Below, one piece after another: positions 42,963 to 50,864 of a DNA stretch of 64,000 bases. A model generated the notes under the pieces. That model had not been told where the DNA came from. It saw nothing but the letters and a program-made list of their open reading frames with translations, and did no database searches. The position numbers and the translations under genes were made by a program. The first letter of the stretch is position 1. Each line of letters begins with the position of its first letter. The DNA lies in NCBI RefSeq assembly GCF_013520985.1, contig NZ_JACDTY010000015.1, positions 90,151 through 154,150 of the forward strand, in the 5' to 3' direction. The DNA is from Mesorhizobium neociceri (GTDB taxonomy: Bacteria; Pseudomonadota; Alphaproteobacteria; Rhizobiales; Rhizobiaceae).

Positions 42963-43373
42963 ATGAGTATTTCTCAAACCGCGCCTGTCTCGTCGGGCGC
43001 CCTGTGGACCGGCCGCGTGCTCAGCGGTCTCATCATCCTGTTCATGATCTTCGATGGCGTCATCAAGCTGCCGCCGCTCGATGTCGTCACCCAGACCATG
43101 GTGCCACTCGGCTGGCCGGCCGACGTCAACGTCGCGCGCCTGCTCGGTATCCTCGGGCTGATCTCGACGGCGCTCTATGCGCTGCCACGCACTTCGGTGC
43201 TCGGTGCCATCCTGCTCACCGGCTATCTCGGCGGCGCCATCGCCACCAATATGCGCGTCGGCAGCCCGTTGTTTTCGCACACGCTGTTCGGCGTCTATCT
43301 CGGCATCATCCTGTGGGGCGGCCTGTATCTGCGCGACCCAAGGGTGCGTGCCCTGATCCCGTTCAGCCGCTAA
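42963..43373 (+). CDS. DoxX family membrane protein
   Basis: 136 residues with four hydrophobic segments: RVLSGLIILFMIFDGVIKLPP, LLGILGLISTALYALP, LGAILLTGYLGGAIATNMR and TLFGVYLGIILWGGLYLRD. DoxX-family. The substrate or partner is unknown. ATG at 42963 after AAGGAAGGG. It ends 20 bases before a SRPBCC gene, so the two probably share an operon. Confidence 0.9.
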   Translation: MSISQTAPVSSGALWTGRVLSGLIILFMIFDGVIKLPPLDVVTQTMVPLGWPADVNVARLLGILGLISTALYALPRTSVLGAILLTGYLGGAIATNMRVGSPLFSHTLFGVYLGIILWGGLYLRDPRVRALIPFSR

Positions 43374-43393
43374 CCCAACAAGAGGAGAAAAAG

Positions 43394-43921
43394 ATGCTTG
43401 CCACCATCCTTATCGTCCTGGTCGTATTGATCGCCGCGTTGCTGATCTATGCCGCGACACGGCCGGCCGGTTTCACAGTCAGCCGCTCGACCGGCATCAA
43501 GGCGCCACCCGAGGCGATCTTTCCGCTGATCAATGATTTCAGGCGCTGGACCGTCTGGTCGCCCTACGAAAAGCTCGACCCGAACATGAAGCGCACGCTT
43601 TCCGGCGCCGAAAGCGGCAAGGGCGCGGTCTATGCCTGGGAAGGCAATGCCAAGGCCGGCATCGGCCGCATGGAAATCACCAACTCGGTGCCGTCGTTGC
43701 TGGTGGCGCTGATGCTCGACTTCGAAAAGCCGTTCAAGGCCAACAACACCGTCGACTTCACCCTGAAGCCGGCCGGCAACGAAACGTCAGTCACCTGGGC
43801 GATGCATGGCCGCTACCCCTTCATCGCCAGGCTGATGGGCGTGTTCATGAATTTCGACAAGCTGGTCGGCAAGGATTTCGAGGCCGGGCTCGCCAGTTTG
43901 AAAGAGGCGGCTGAGAAGTAA
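43394..43921 (+). CDS. Membrane-anchored SRPBCC (polyketide cyclase-like) protein
   Basis: 175 residues. An N-terminal anchor (ATILIVLVVLIAALLIYAATRP) precedes a START-like domain: VSRSTGIKAPPEAIFPLINDFRRWTVWSPYEKLDP, IGRMEITNSVPSLLVALMLDFEKPF and TWAMHGRYPFIARLMGVFMNFDKLVG. Probably binds a hydrophobic ligand at the membrane. ATG at 43394 after AGAGGAG, 20 bases after the DoxX gene. Confidence 0.9.
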   Translation: MLATILIVLVVLIAALLIYAATRPAGFTVSRSTGIKAPPEAIFPLINDFRRWTVWSPYEKLDPNMKRTLSGAESGKGAVYAWEGNAKAGIGRMEITNSVPSLLVALMLDFEKPFKANNTVDFTLKPAGNETSVTWAMHGRYPFIARLMGVFMNFDKLVGKDFEAGLASLKEAAEK

Positions 43922-44073
43922 AACGTCAGGAATTTCAATAGGCTCTGCGGTGATCGACATGAATATGACCGGCGCAGATATCGAGATCTCTCACGTCTTC
44001 GGGATCAAATTAGCCGTCTGAGAGTTAAAACCATGGCGGCGAGGACGGCGATCCGCGTGAGAGAGGAACGACA

Positions 44074-44337
44074 ATGAAAAAAGCGATTATCGTAATGGTG
44101 CTGGCGACCGCGCTCGGCGCGTGCTCGCAAACCGAAAAGGGTGCCGCGGTCGGCGGCCTCGGCGGCGCGGCGGTTGGCGCTGCGGTGGCAAATGATCCGG
44201 TTCAGGGCGCCGTCGTCGGCGGTGCCGTCGGTGCCGTAGCCGGCGCGCTGATCGGCCATGCCAGCGAGAGCGGCCAGTGCCGTTATCGCGACCGTTATGG
44301 GCGCACCTACATCGACCGTTGCCCGCAAGGCTATTGA
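44074..44337 (+). CDS. Small glycine-zipper lipoprotein
   Basis: 87 residues. A lipoprotein signal with lipobox LGAC is followed by a glycine-zipper segment (GAAVGGLGGAAVGAAVANDP, GAVVGGAVGAVAGALIGHAS) and a short basic tail with two cysteines (CRYRDRYGRTYIDRCPQGY). It resembles outer-membrane-associated YMGG-type lipoproteins. It ends 24 bases before a bidirectional terminator shared with rpsP. Confidence 0.87.
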   Translation: MKKAIIVMVLATALGACSQTEKGAAVGGLGGAAVGAAVANDPVQGAVVGGAVGAVAGALIGHASESGQCRYRDRYGRTYIDRCPQGY

Positions 44338-44360
44338 GCGGACGCTGATCCAAAAAGCAA

Positions 44361-44384
44361 AACGGCGGGCACAGGCCCGCCGTT
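44361..44384. terminator. Bidirectional Rho-independent terminator
   Basis: AACGGCGGGC-ACAG-GCCCGCCGTT perfect 10-base stem, with T runs on both sides (TTTTG on plus, TTTTGCTTTTTGG on minus). It serves the lipoprotein gene and rpsP. Confidence 0.93.
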
Positions 44385-44408
44385 TTGTCGATGCGACGAA
44401 GCGAATGC

Positions 44409-44810
44409 TTATTCGGCGGTGGCGGCTTCCGCTTCGGCCGGGGCAGCGGCAGCGGCGGCAACGGCGGCGGCTGCGTCTTCCTGGGCCTTCTTCAGCAGAG
44501 CGGCGCGTTCCTGCGCCTTCTTGCCCGGCTCGGCCTTCTTCGGGTTGGAGCGGGCTTCGCGCTTGAGGAGGCCGGCCTCGTCGAGGAAGCGCAGCACGCG
44601 GTCGGTCGGCTGGGCGCCGTGCGACAGCCAATGCTTGACGCGGTCGGCGTCGACCTTGACGCGCTCGCCGTCCTTCGGCAGCAGCGGGTTCCACGAGCCG
44701 ATCGACTCGATGAACCGCCCGTCGCGCGGCGAACGGGCGTCGGCGATGACGACGTGGTAGTAAGGACGCTTCTTCGAGCCCGCACGGGCCAGTCTGATCT
44801 TCAGTGCCAT
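44409..44810 (-). CDS. rpsP: 30S ribosomal protein S16
   Basis: 133 residues. The S16 core is MALKIRLARAGSKKRPYYHVVIADARSPRDGRFIESIGSW to about residue 85. The rest is an Ala/Lys/Glu-rich tail (LLKKAQEDAAAAVAAAAA) absent from the roughly 82-residue E. coli S16 but common in Rhizobiales. ATG at 44810 after GGAGAAATG. It follows aroQ by 48 bases in the ffh-aroQ-rpsP operon and is separated from rimM-trmD-rplS by about 14 kb. Confidence 0.97.
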   Translation of the reverse strand: MALKIRLARAGSKKRPYYHVVIADARSPRDGRFIESIGSWNPLLPKDGERVKVDADRVKHWLSHGAQPTDRVLRFLDEAGLLKREARSNPKKAEPGKKAQERAALLKKAQEDAAAAVAAAAAAPAEAEAATAE

Positions 44811-44858
44811 TTCATTTCTCCTAAAAGCTCTGATTCATTAATACGGTATGGCTAATAC

Positions 44859-45185
44859 TTAGCCGGCTTTGCTTGCGCCGTTGGACGCGGCGATCTGCTC
44901 GTGATGGCGGATCACTTCGCGGACGACGAAGTTGAGGAATTTTTCCGCGAAATCGGGGTCGAGATGGGCATCCTTCGCCAGCTGGCGAAGGCGGGTGATC
45001 TGCTCCTGCTCGCGCGCCGGATCGGCCGGCGGCAAGCCATGCTCGGCCTTCAGAACGCCAACCGCCTTGGTGCAGCGGAAGCGCTCGGCCAGCATGTGGA
45101 TGAGGGCAGCGTCGATGTTGTCGATCGAGGCGCGATAGCCGGCCAGGATGGTGCGGGCGTCGGCCATGTCCCTTTCTTCGTTCAT
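44859..45185 (-). CDS. aroQ: Chorismate mutase (AroQ type)
   Basis: 108 residues of the all-helical AroQ fold: RASIDNIDAALIHMLAERFRCTKAVGVLKAEHGLPPADPAREQEQ, then a helix ending REVIRHHEQIAA. It turns chorismate into prephenate for Phe/Tyr. ATG at 45185 has GAGG five bases upstream; ATG at 45167 is an alternative. It begins seven bases after the ffh stop. The ffh-aroQ-rpsP order is typical of Rhizobiales. Confidence 0.92.
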   Translation of the reverse strand: MNEERDMADARTILAGYRASIDNIDAALIHMLAERFRCTKAVGVLKAEHGLPPADPAREQEQITRLRQLAKDAHLDPDFAEKFLNFVVREVIRHHEQIAASNGASKAG

Positions 45186-45192
45186 AGCGTCC

Positions 45193-46806
45193 TCACTTCT
45201 TCTTGCCCAAACCGGGCAGCCCGCCGCCGCCGAGGCCGGGAAGCCCCGGAAGTTTCATGCCGCCGGGCAGGCCGGGCAGGCCACTGCCGGGAAGACCACT
45301 GGGCAGGCCCTTCATGCCGCCAAGGCCGGCGGCCTGCGCCTGCTTCTGCAAGGCTTCGAGCTGCTTGGGGTCCATCTTGGACAGATCGGGCATGCCGCCA
45401 CCCATCATGCCCCCTGGGCCACCCATTCCGCCCGGCATCATGCCGCCGAGGCCCATCTTGGAGGCCAGGCCGCCCATCATGCCGCGCATGAGGCCGCCGC
45501 CTTTGCCCTTGCCGCCCATCGCCTTCATCATGTCGGCCATGCCGCGATGCATCTTCAGGAGCTTGTTGATTTCGGCCGCGTCGGTGCCGGAGCCGGCGGC
45601 GATGCGCTTCTTGCGCGAATGTTTGAGCATGTCGGGATTGGCGCGCTCGGCCTTGGTCATCGACGAGATAATGGCGAGCTGGCGGCCGAACATCTTGTCG
45701 TCGAGGCCGGCGGCGGCCATCTGGTCCTTCATCTTGCCCATGCCGGGCATCATGCCCATGATTCCGCCCATGCCGCCCATTTTCGACATCTGCTGAAGCT
45801 GCCCGGCGAGGTCGTTCAAATCGAACTTGCCCGACTGCATCTTCTTGGCCATCGCCGCCGCCTGCTCGGCGTCGATGTTTTCGGCGGCCTTTTCGACCAG
45901 CGAGACGATATCGCCCATGCCGAGGATGCGATCGGCGATGCGCTTGGGGTGGAATTCCTCCAGCCCGTCCATCTTTTCGCCGGTGCCGATCAGCTTGATC
46001 GGCTTGCCGGTGACGGCGCGCATCGAAAGCGCGGCGCCGCCACGGCCGTCGCCGTCCATGCGGGTGAGCACCAGGCCGGTGATGCCGACACGCTCGTCGA
46101 AGCTCTTGGCCAGGTTAACGGCGTCCTGGCCGGTCAGCGAATCCGCGACCAGCAGGATCTCGTGCGGGCTCGACACCTTCTTGATGTCGGCCATCTCGAC
46201 CATCAGCGGCTCGTCGATATGGGTACGGCCGGCAGTGTCGAGGATGACGATATCGTGGCCGCCGAGCTTGGCTGCCTGCACGGCGCGCCGCGCGATGTCG
46301 AGCGGGTTCTGGCCTGATATGACCGGCAGCGTCGCGACTTTGACCTGCTCGCCGAGCTGGCGCAGCTGCTCTTGTGCTGCGGGCCGCCGCGTGTCGAGCG
46401 AGGCCATCAGGACCTTCTTGTTCTGGCGCTCGGTCAGGCGCTTGGCGATCTTGGCCGAGGTCGTCGTCTTGCCGGAGCCCTGGAGGCCGACCATCATGAT
46501 GACGACCGGAGCCGGCGCATTGAGGTCGATGGCGACGCCCTCGGCGCCGAGCATGTCGACCAGCTCGTCATGGACGATCTTGACGACCATCTGTCCAGGC
46601 TTGATCGACTTGACGACGGCGGCGCCGACGGCCTTCTCGCGCACCTTGTCGGTGAACGAGCGCACCACTTCCAGCGCTACGTCGGCCTCGAGCAGGGCAC
46701 GGCGTACCTCGCGCAGCGCCGCCGAGACATCAGCCTCCGACAGCGCGCCGCGGCCGGTCAGGCCGTTCAGGATGGAGCCAAGGCGCTCTTGCAGGGACTC
46801 AAACAT
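45193..46806 (-). CDS. ffh: Signal recognition particle protein Ffh (SRP54)
   Basis: 537 residues. The N domain starts MFESLQERLGSILNGLTGRG. The GTPase has GLQGSGKTTTSAKIAKRL, DTAGRTHID and TRMDGDGRGGA. A Met-rich M domain for signal-sequence and 4.5S RNA binding follows (GMMPGMGKMKDQMAAAG, GSGTDAAEINKLLKMHRGM). The C-terminal 100 residues are an unusual Gly/Met/Pro-rich tail (GGMMPGGMGGPGGMMGGGM, LPGLGGGGLPGLGKKK) beyond the approximately 453 residues of E. coli Ffh. The start has only a weak ribosome site and overlaps the stop of an upstream ORF at 46799. Confidence 0.97.
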   Translation of the reverse strand: MFESLQERLGSILNGLTGRGALSEADVSAALREVRRALLEADVALEVVRSFTDKVREKAVGAAVVKSIKPGQMVVKIVHDELVDMLGAEGVAIDLNAPAPVVIMMVGLQGSGKTTTSAKIAKRLTERQNKKVLMASLDTRRPAAQEQLRQLGEQVKVATLPVISGQNPLDIARRAVQAAKLGGHDIVILDTAGRTHIDEPLMVEMADIKKVSSPHEILLVADSLTGQDAVNLAKSFDERVGITGLVLTRMDGDGRGGAALSMRAVTGKPIKLIGTGEKMDGLEEFHPKRIADRILGMGDIVSLVEKAAENIDAEQAAAMAKKMQSGKFDLNDLAGQLQQMSKMGGMGGIMGMMPGMGKMKDQMAAAGLDDKMFGRQLAIISSMTKAERANPDMLKHSRKKRIAAGSGTDAAEINKLLKMHRGMADMMKAMGGKGKGGGLMRGMMGGLASKMGLGGMMPGGMGGPGGMMGGGMPDLSKMDPKQLEALQKQAQAAGLGGMKGLPSGLPGSGLPGLPGGMKLPGLPGLGGGGLPGLGKKK

Positions 46807-46906
46807 TGGTCAACCCACCGCGCAACAGCGCCTTGGACTCGCAATGATCCCTGTCGAGCCGATGGCCCTCCACGCCTCTTGTGCGCTCCTGCAGCGATTC
46901 AAACAT
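46799..46906 (-). CDS. Short upstream ORF repeating the first eight codons of ffh
   Basis: 35 codons starting at ATG 46906 with a strong AAGGAAACAG ribosome site. The first eight codons give MFESLQER, the same peptide as the start of ffh. The two 24-base stretches differ at three positions, all synonymous third bases (GAA/GAG, TCG/TCC, CAG/CAA). The rest (TRGVEGHRLDRDH...) is unrelated to Ffh and in another frame relative to it. The TGA overlaps the ffh start (ATGTTTGA). Either a remnant of a local duplication or a leader that couples translation to ffh. Confidence 0.5.
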   Translation of the reverse strand: MFESLQERTRGVEGHRLDRDHCESKALLRGGLTNV

Positions 46907-46992
46907 TCTGTTTCCTTTTTCTCAGGCACCCGGATGGTGCCCGAGAGGTAGTGCGTTCGCCCCGTTCATCCAAGCAAAGCTCAAAGCCAAAA

Positions 46993-47025
46993 AGCACCCG
47001 GGGGCGCTCAGCGCTGCCGGGTGTT
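46993..47025 (-). terminator. Rho-independent terminator (minus strand)
   Basis: On the minus strand ACACCCGG and CCGGGTG pair across about 15 bases and are followed by CTTTTTGG. It lies downstream of the CPBP protease gene. Confidence 0.75.
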
Positions 47026-47188
47026 GGCCTCCAGGATCGATTTACAGCACTTGGCCTCAAAGAGGCTTTGGCGTCCTGGTCGGCTTGCTCGGAGGGATAC
47101 TCGTCGCGGATTTTGGGGGCTGTAGACAGGAAATCGGCCGAAGAGTCAAGACAAAGGCGGCTTACCGGGTCTCTGCGCCGATCCTGGC

Positions 47189-48148
47189 TCAGTTCACCGG
47201 GGCTGCATCCCGAAGGTCCGCCGTGACCTTCAGCGGCGAGCGTGGGTGCAGGAGCAGCAAGATCGTCAGCAAGGTGCAGACGATGCCGATGGCGGCGATG
47301 ATGACCGCATCCGTCGTCGTCCAGTCGGGGCCTTCCAGCGGCTTGGCGTTGAACAGGGCGAAGGAATTGTAGCTCTCCTGATGCGAGATCAGCAGGAAGC
47401 CGGTGAGATTGTTACCGAGATGGGCGCCGAAGGCGGCGCCGAGGTTGCCGGTGACATAGACCACCAGCGTCAACAGCAGGGCGAAGGCGGCGATCGAGGC
47501 CAGCACGCAGGCGTTGATGGCGAGGCTCGAAGCCGGACTCCAATGCAAGGAGGTGAACAGCAAAGTGGGCAGCAGCGCCCAGACGTACGGGCTCTCGAAG
47601 CGCTTGGCCAGGCCGCGCAGCAGATAGCCGCGAAACAGCATCTCCTCCGACGAAGTCTGCAGCAGCGCCAGCGCCATGATCGGGACCAGGAACAGCAGCC
47701 AGGTCGACAGGCTGATCGTGCCGCGCGCAATCTCGGGCTGCAGGCAGTAAAGCAGGACTTCCGAAAGCGCCGATGTGATCAGCACCGCGATCAGGCCCTT
47801 GAGGAAGCCCGGCCAGGAGACGCGGCGGCTGGCGCCGAAGAGCGCGGTCAGCGGCTCGCCATGGACAAAACGCATGGCAAGCCACAGGCCGAGCCAGATG
47901 CCGGCAAACGAGGTGAGCGCGGTGAGTATCCCGATCGGCGAGGCCAGAAAGCCCGGTAACGGCCCGCGCGGATCGCCCGGCAATAGATGCCAGATGATGG
48001 CGAGATAGGTGCCGCCAAGCACCACCACCAGGGTGATCGCCACCCAGAACAGGATGACGATCGCCGTTCCGACTATCAGGCGCGGCAGGCTGGTCTTTTC
48101 GGTGGCCGTGTTGCGATAGCGCTCGAAGGCGGTTGGATCTGATATCAC
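47189..48148 (-). CDS. CPBP family intramembrane protease (Abi/CAAX-like)
   Basis: 319 residues with about eight membrane segments. The active-site motifs are all present: SSEEMLFRGYLLRGL (EExxxR), LLFTSLHWSP (FxxxH) and GAHLGNNLTG (HxxxN/B). CPBP proteases cut membrane substrates; bacterial members act in peptide maturation, immunity to bacteriocins or signalling. The GTG at 48148 (VISDPTAFERYRN) is preferred because GAGG lies seven bases upstream; an ATG at 48181 has no ribosome site. It is divergent from the HigA scrap. Confidence 0.87.
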   Translation of the reverse strand: MISDPTAFERYRNTATEKTSLPRLIVGTAIVILFWVAITLVVVLGGTYLAIIWHLLPGDPRGPLPGFLASPIGILTALTSFAGIWLGLWLAMRFVHGEPLTALFGASRRVSWPGFLKGLIAVLITSALSEVLLYCLQPEIARGTISLSTWLLFLVPIMALALLQTSSEEMLFRGYLLRGLAKRFESPYVWALLPTLLFTSLHWSPASSLAINACVLASIAAFALLLTLVVYVTGNLGAAFGAHLGNNLTGFLLISHQESYNSFALFNAKPLEGPDWTTTDAVIIAAIGIVCTLLTILLLLHPRSPLKVTADLRDAAPVN

Positions 48149-48200
48149 GCGAATTCCTCTGCCGAACGCATCGGGTCGCATGATCTAGGAGATTGGCGTC

Positions 48201-48299
48201 TTGCGCGCAATTGCTCCTCACCCTGGCGAAATCCTGCGCGAAGAGTATCTCGCGCCGCTTGGGCTGAAGCCGTACACACTTCAGGTCAGGCCGAGCTGA
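48201..48299 (+). pseudogene. Truncated HigA-type antitoxin fragment
   Basis: The frame reads LRAIAPHPGEILREEYLAPLGL then KPYTLQVRPS and a stop. The first 27 residues match the N-terminus of HigA-family antitoxins (HPGEILREEFLxPLG). The rest of the XRE helix-turn-helix domain is replaced by the start of the MITE-like repeat at 48281. No HigB gene is seen beside it. A gene broken by a repeat insertion or deletion, not functional as an antitoxin. Confidence 0.75.
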
Positions 48300-48388
48300 G
48301 AATGAGAGCGGAGCGTACTCTTCGTAGGTGAACACCGGCAGCGCAGGACGCTGCTATTCGCAGGCCGGCCCACTTGAATATCAATACA
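48281..48388. repeat. MITE-like intergenic repeat, copy 3 (inverted, diverged)
   Basis: In reverse orientation to copies 1 and 2: TTCAGGTCAGGCCGAGC at the left end, GCGGAGCGTAC in the middle, and GCAGGCCGGCCCACTTGAATA at the right end. The centre is shortened and mutated but both termini remain. The left end falls inside the HigA fragment; the right end is six bases from the 48394 gene's stop. Confidence 0.75.
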
Positions 48389-48393
48389 CCCAA

Positions 48394-48864
48394 CTAGCGC
48401 TTGCAGGTCTGTGGCGTCGAGCCCCTCTTCATCACCAGCGCCTCGCGCCCGTCGATCACGATTGCGTCATGCGACGCCGCTTCCTGGTAGCGGCTGGACT
48501 GGTTGACGGGTGATGCCGCAAACTCCTCGGTCGTGGCATCCGGCCTCACCACGCGCAGCGCCGTGCCGAGGTTCTGGATGGTGATCGTGCCGCCATTGCC
48601 GCATCTGTAAGTCGCCGTGCCGACAGCAGACCGCGGCGCGGTAAGGTCGGTGACAATCTTGGCTGGCGGTGCGGCAGGCGTTGCCGCAGCCATCGTGGAA
48701 GCCGGGTGCGCCACGGGCGCGGTGGACTGCTGAGCCGGAGCGGGCGCGACAGTGGGTGATACGGTATTCACCGCCTTGGGCGCGGTGGTCTGCGGCACGC
48801 AGGCTGCGGCAGTCAGCAAGGGGATCGACAAAAGCGTCACCCGAAACGTCCGGCGTAACGCCAT
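48394..48864 (-). CDS. Lipoprotein with MliC-like C-terminal domain
   Basis: 156 residues. A signal peptide with lipobox LTAAAC is followed by a Pro/Thr/Ala-rich linker (25-75) and a C-terminal domain with TATYRCGNGGTITIQNLGTALRVV and the closing cysteine GSTPQTCKR. This resembles MliC-type lysozyme inhibitors (paired Cys and a conserved YxCxxG start), at the limit of recognition. ATG at 48864 after GCAGGAGGAGACC. Likely an outer-membrane lipoprotein. Confidence 0.75.
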   Translation of the reverse strand: MALRRTFRVTLLSIPLLTAAACVPQTTAPKAVNTVSPTVAPAPAQQSTAPVAHPASTMAAATPAAPPAKIVTDLTAPRSAVGTATYRCGNGGTITIQNLGTALRVVRPDATTEEFAASPVNQSSRYQEAASHDAIVIDGREALVMKRGSTPQTCKR

Positions 48865-49118
48865 ATGGTCTCCTCCTGCGCGGCAAACTAGCCGCGACAT
48901 TCCGCCAAGATCAAGCTCACCCAGCGTCAGTGCAGTTGCGTGCGTCGCCGGCCGATGGTGCGGGCAAGCATGGCCGAAAGATGACGTCGGGGTTTTCCAT
49001 CCCGTCGGATATTAACCATGTTTGACGAGAGATCGCCGCTGGATGCACCTACCCTCTTAACAAAGGTTAATAAAAGGTTAATTTCCGATTCGAACGGGTT
49101 CAGAGCAGAGAGGACACC

Positions 49119-49490
49119 ATGCTTTCGAATTCAGGAAGAACGCGCCTTGCGGCGCTTGTGCTGGCGGCAGCCAGTCTCGGCTTCGCCGCCCCGGCAATGG
49201 CCTGGTCGCGCCATCATGACCGCGTCTATGCCGATTCCTTCGGCAATCTCGTCATCGACAGCGCCGCCGGCTACAAGCGCATCATCGTCGGTGAAGGCAA
49301 GCTGGCCAAGAAATTGTCCGACTACACCAGCGCCGGCCAGCCGGAAGCAGAACCGGAAGTCCTTTATGAAGATGAGGCGGATCACGTCTCCAGACGTGGC
49401 TGCTATCAGCCGCCGGTGTTCGTGAAGGGTCGCTCCTATATGTATGGCCTCTCCGATGGCGAAATGCCCAACCTCAGCCCTTGCCGCTAG
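49119..49490 (+). CDS. Small exported protein of unknown function
   Basis: 123 residues. A Sec signal peptide (TRLAALVLAAASLGFAAPAMA) leads to a mature protein of about 95 residues with an RIIVGEGKLAKKL motif and two C-terminal-half cysteines (GCYQPP, SPCR), probably one disulfide. I do not recognise the family. The upstream region has an AAAGGTTAAT direct repeat (49064-49084). It ends one base before a REP-like palindrome. Confidence 0.8.
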   Translation: MLSNSGRTRLAALVLAAASLGFAAPAMAWSRHHDRVYADSFGNLVIDSAAGYKRIIVGEGKLAKKLSDYTSAGQPEAEPEVLYEDEADHVSRRGCYQPPVFVKGRSYMYGLSDGEMPNLSPCR

Positions 49491-49538
49491 AGCATGATCC
49501 CGAAAAGTGGGAACTGGTTTTCGGAAAAAGATCATGCT
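49491..49538. repeat. REP-like palindrome (AGCATGATCCCGAAAAGTGGG family)
   Basis: AGCATGATCCCGAAAAGTGGG..ACTGGTTTTCGG..ATCATGCT hairpin, nearly identical to 13845. Directly after the stop of the 49119 gene. Confidence 0.85.
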
Positions 49539-49578
49539 CCAACAAAGAGCTAGATCAGTATGGCGATTCAACGAAACG

Positions 49579-50799
49579 TCATACTGATTTAGACCAATCG
49601 GTATGGCCGGCCTTTGTGGCCGGCTGCCGCACGACGGTTAGCCCGGTCGAGACGCGGACGCAGTTGCGGCCTGATCCCTTGGCCAGATAGAGCGCGTCGT
49701 CGGCGCGCCGCAAAAGGTCCGAGAAATATTCTCCCGCATGAAGTTCGGCGACGCCGAAGCTGGCGCTGCAGCGGTGGTCGGCCGGCAGGCCCTCGATCGG
49801 CAAGGCGCCGAAGGCGCTGCGCGTGCCCTCCGCGAACAGCCTTGCAGCGGCAAGATTGGTGCCCGGCAGGATGATGGCGAACTCCTCGCCGCCGATGCGG
49901 CCGGCGACATGATGGTCGGCAGCGGCATCGTGCAGGAAAGCCGCGAAGATCTCGATGACGCGGTCGCCGGAGGCGTGGCCGAAACTGTCGTTGATGCCCT
50001 TGAAATGATCGAGATCGGCAATGACCAGCGCCACCGGCACACCCTGGCGCGTGGCGTCGCGCAGCGCCAGCTTGGCATGGCGCTCGAAGCCGCCGCGGTT
50101 GAGCAGCTGTGAGAGCATGTCGGTTTCCGACCTTGACGTCGCCTCGGCCAGCACGTCGCGAACCAGCACGGCCAGTATCAAAAGCGCAAGCGCCAACGCG
50201 AAGACGGTCCCCAGCGACTGCGACACCAGGGCGTAGCTGCTCTGCAGATAGGACTGCGGATTGGCGCCCCACCCACCCAGAGCGCCGGCAATGAATGGCT
50301 TTGAGGCGAACTGCACCGCACTGGCGGCCAGAACAGCCATCAGAATGGTGTCCAGCCACCCACGTCTTTGCCTGGACGACCAGACGATGGCCAGCCCGAC
50401 AAATTGCATGGCGGCATAAGGAAGCTGGTAGGCCATCATGCGGACAAGCGATTGCCGCGGCAGGTCCTGCACGAAATAGACGGCGACGGTGGCGAAGACC
50501 AGGAATAGCAGCATTGGCACCCAGGGCGGCGTCACATCGTATTTGCGGGCGAGCCCGCCATTGAAGGCAATGGTGGCGGCGAGGAAAACAGCAAAGGCGG
50601 CGACAACCGGGGGCCGCGCATTGGCGAAGGCCGGGATGCTGAACTCGATGACGCAATAGACTATGCCCAGGACATAGCCGAACGCCAGCCAGCGCGCCGC
50701 CGCACGCCCGACGCCGTGAACGGCGATCGTCATGAACGCCGCGGCCAGCAAGCCTGCGACGCACATGTTGATGACCAGAATGACGTCTGCGCTGCTCAT
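49579..50799 (-). CDS. Membrane diguanylate cyclase (GGDEF)
   Basis: 406 residues. There are six or seven membrane segments in residues 1-210, then a GGDEF domain: SETDMLSQLLNRGGFERHAKLAL, VIADLDHFKGINDSFGHASGDRVIEIFAAFL and an intact GRIGGEEFAIILPG. It should make cyclic di-GMP. The product-inhibition site (RxxD before GGEEF) is absent (ADHH), so feedback control differs. Neighbouring 50865 is a paralogue with the same layout; both sit in one orientation and may be co-expressed. Confidence 0.93.
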   Translation of the reverse strand: MSSADVILVINMCVAGLLAAAFMTIAVHGVGRAAARWLAFGYVLGIVYCVIEFSIPAFANARPPVVAAFAVFLAATIAFNGGLARKYDVTPPWVPMLLFLVFATVAVYFVQDLPRQSLVRMMAYQLPYAAMQFVGLAIVWSSRQRRGWLDTILMAVLAASAVQFASKPFIAGALGGWGANPQSYLQSSYALVSQSLGTVFALALALLILAVLVRDVLAEATSRSETDMLSQLLNRGGFERHAKLALRDATRQGVPVALVIADLDHFKGINDSFGHASGDRVIEIFAAFLHDAAADHHVAGRIGGEEFAIILPGTNLAAARLFAEGTRSAFGALPIEGLPADHRCSASFGVAELHAGEYFSDLLRRADDALYLAKGSGRNCVRVSTGLTVVRQPATKAGHTDWSKSV

Positions 50800-50864
50800 G
50801 GCCCCTTTCGCGCTCTGGCCAGCAGCAAATCACCGACGGGCGAAAAAGACGTTAACGCGGCACC

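Noticed and set aside
43951..44022. A short forward ORF (about 20 codons) before the lipoprotein gene
   Set aside because: No ribosome site of note and too short to call.
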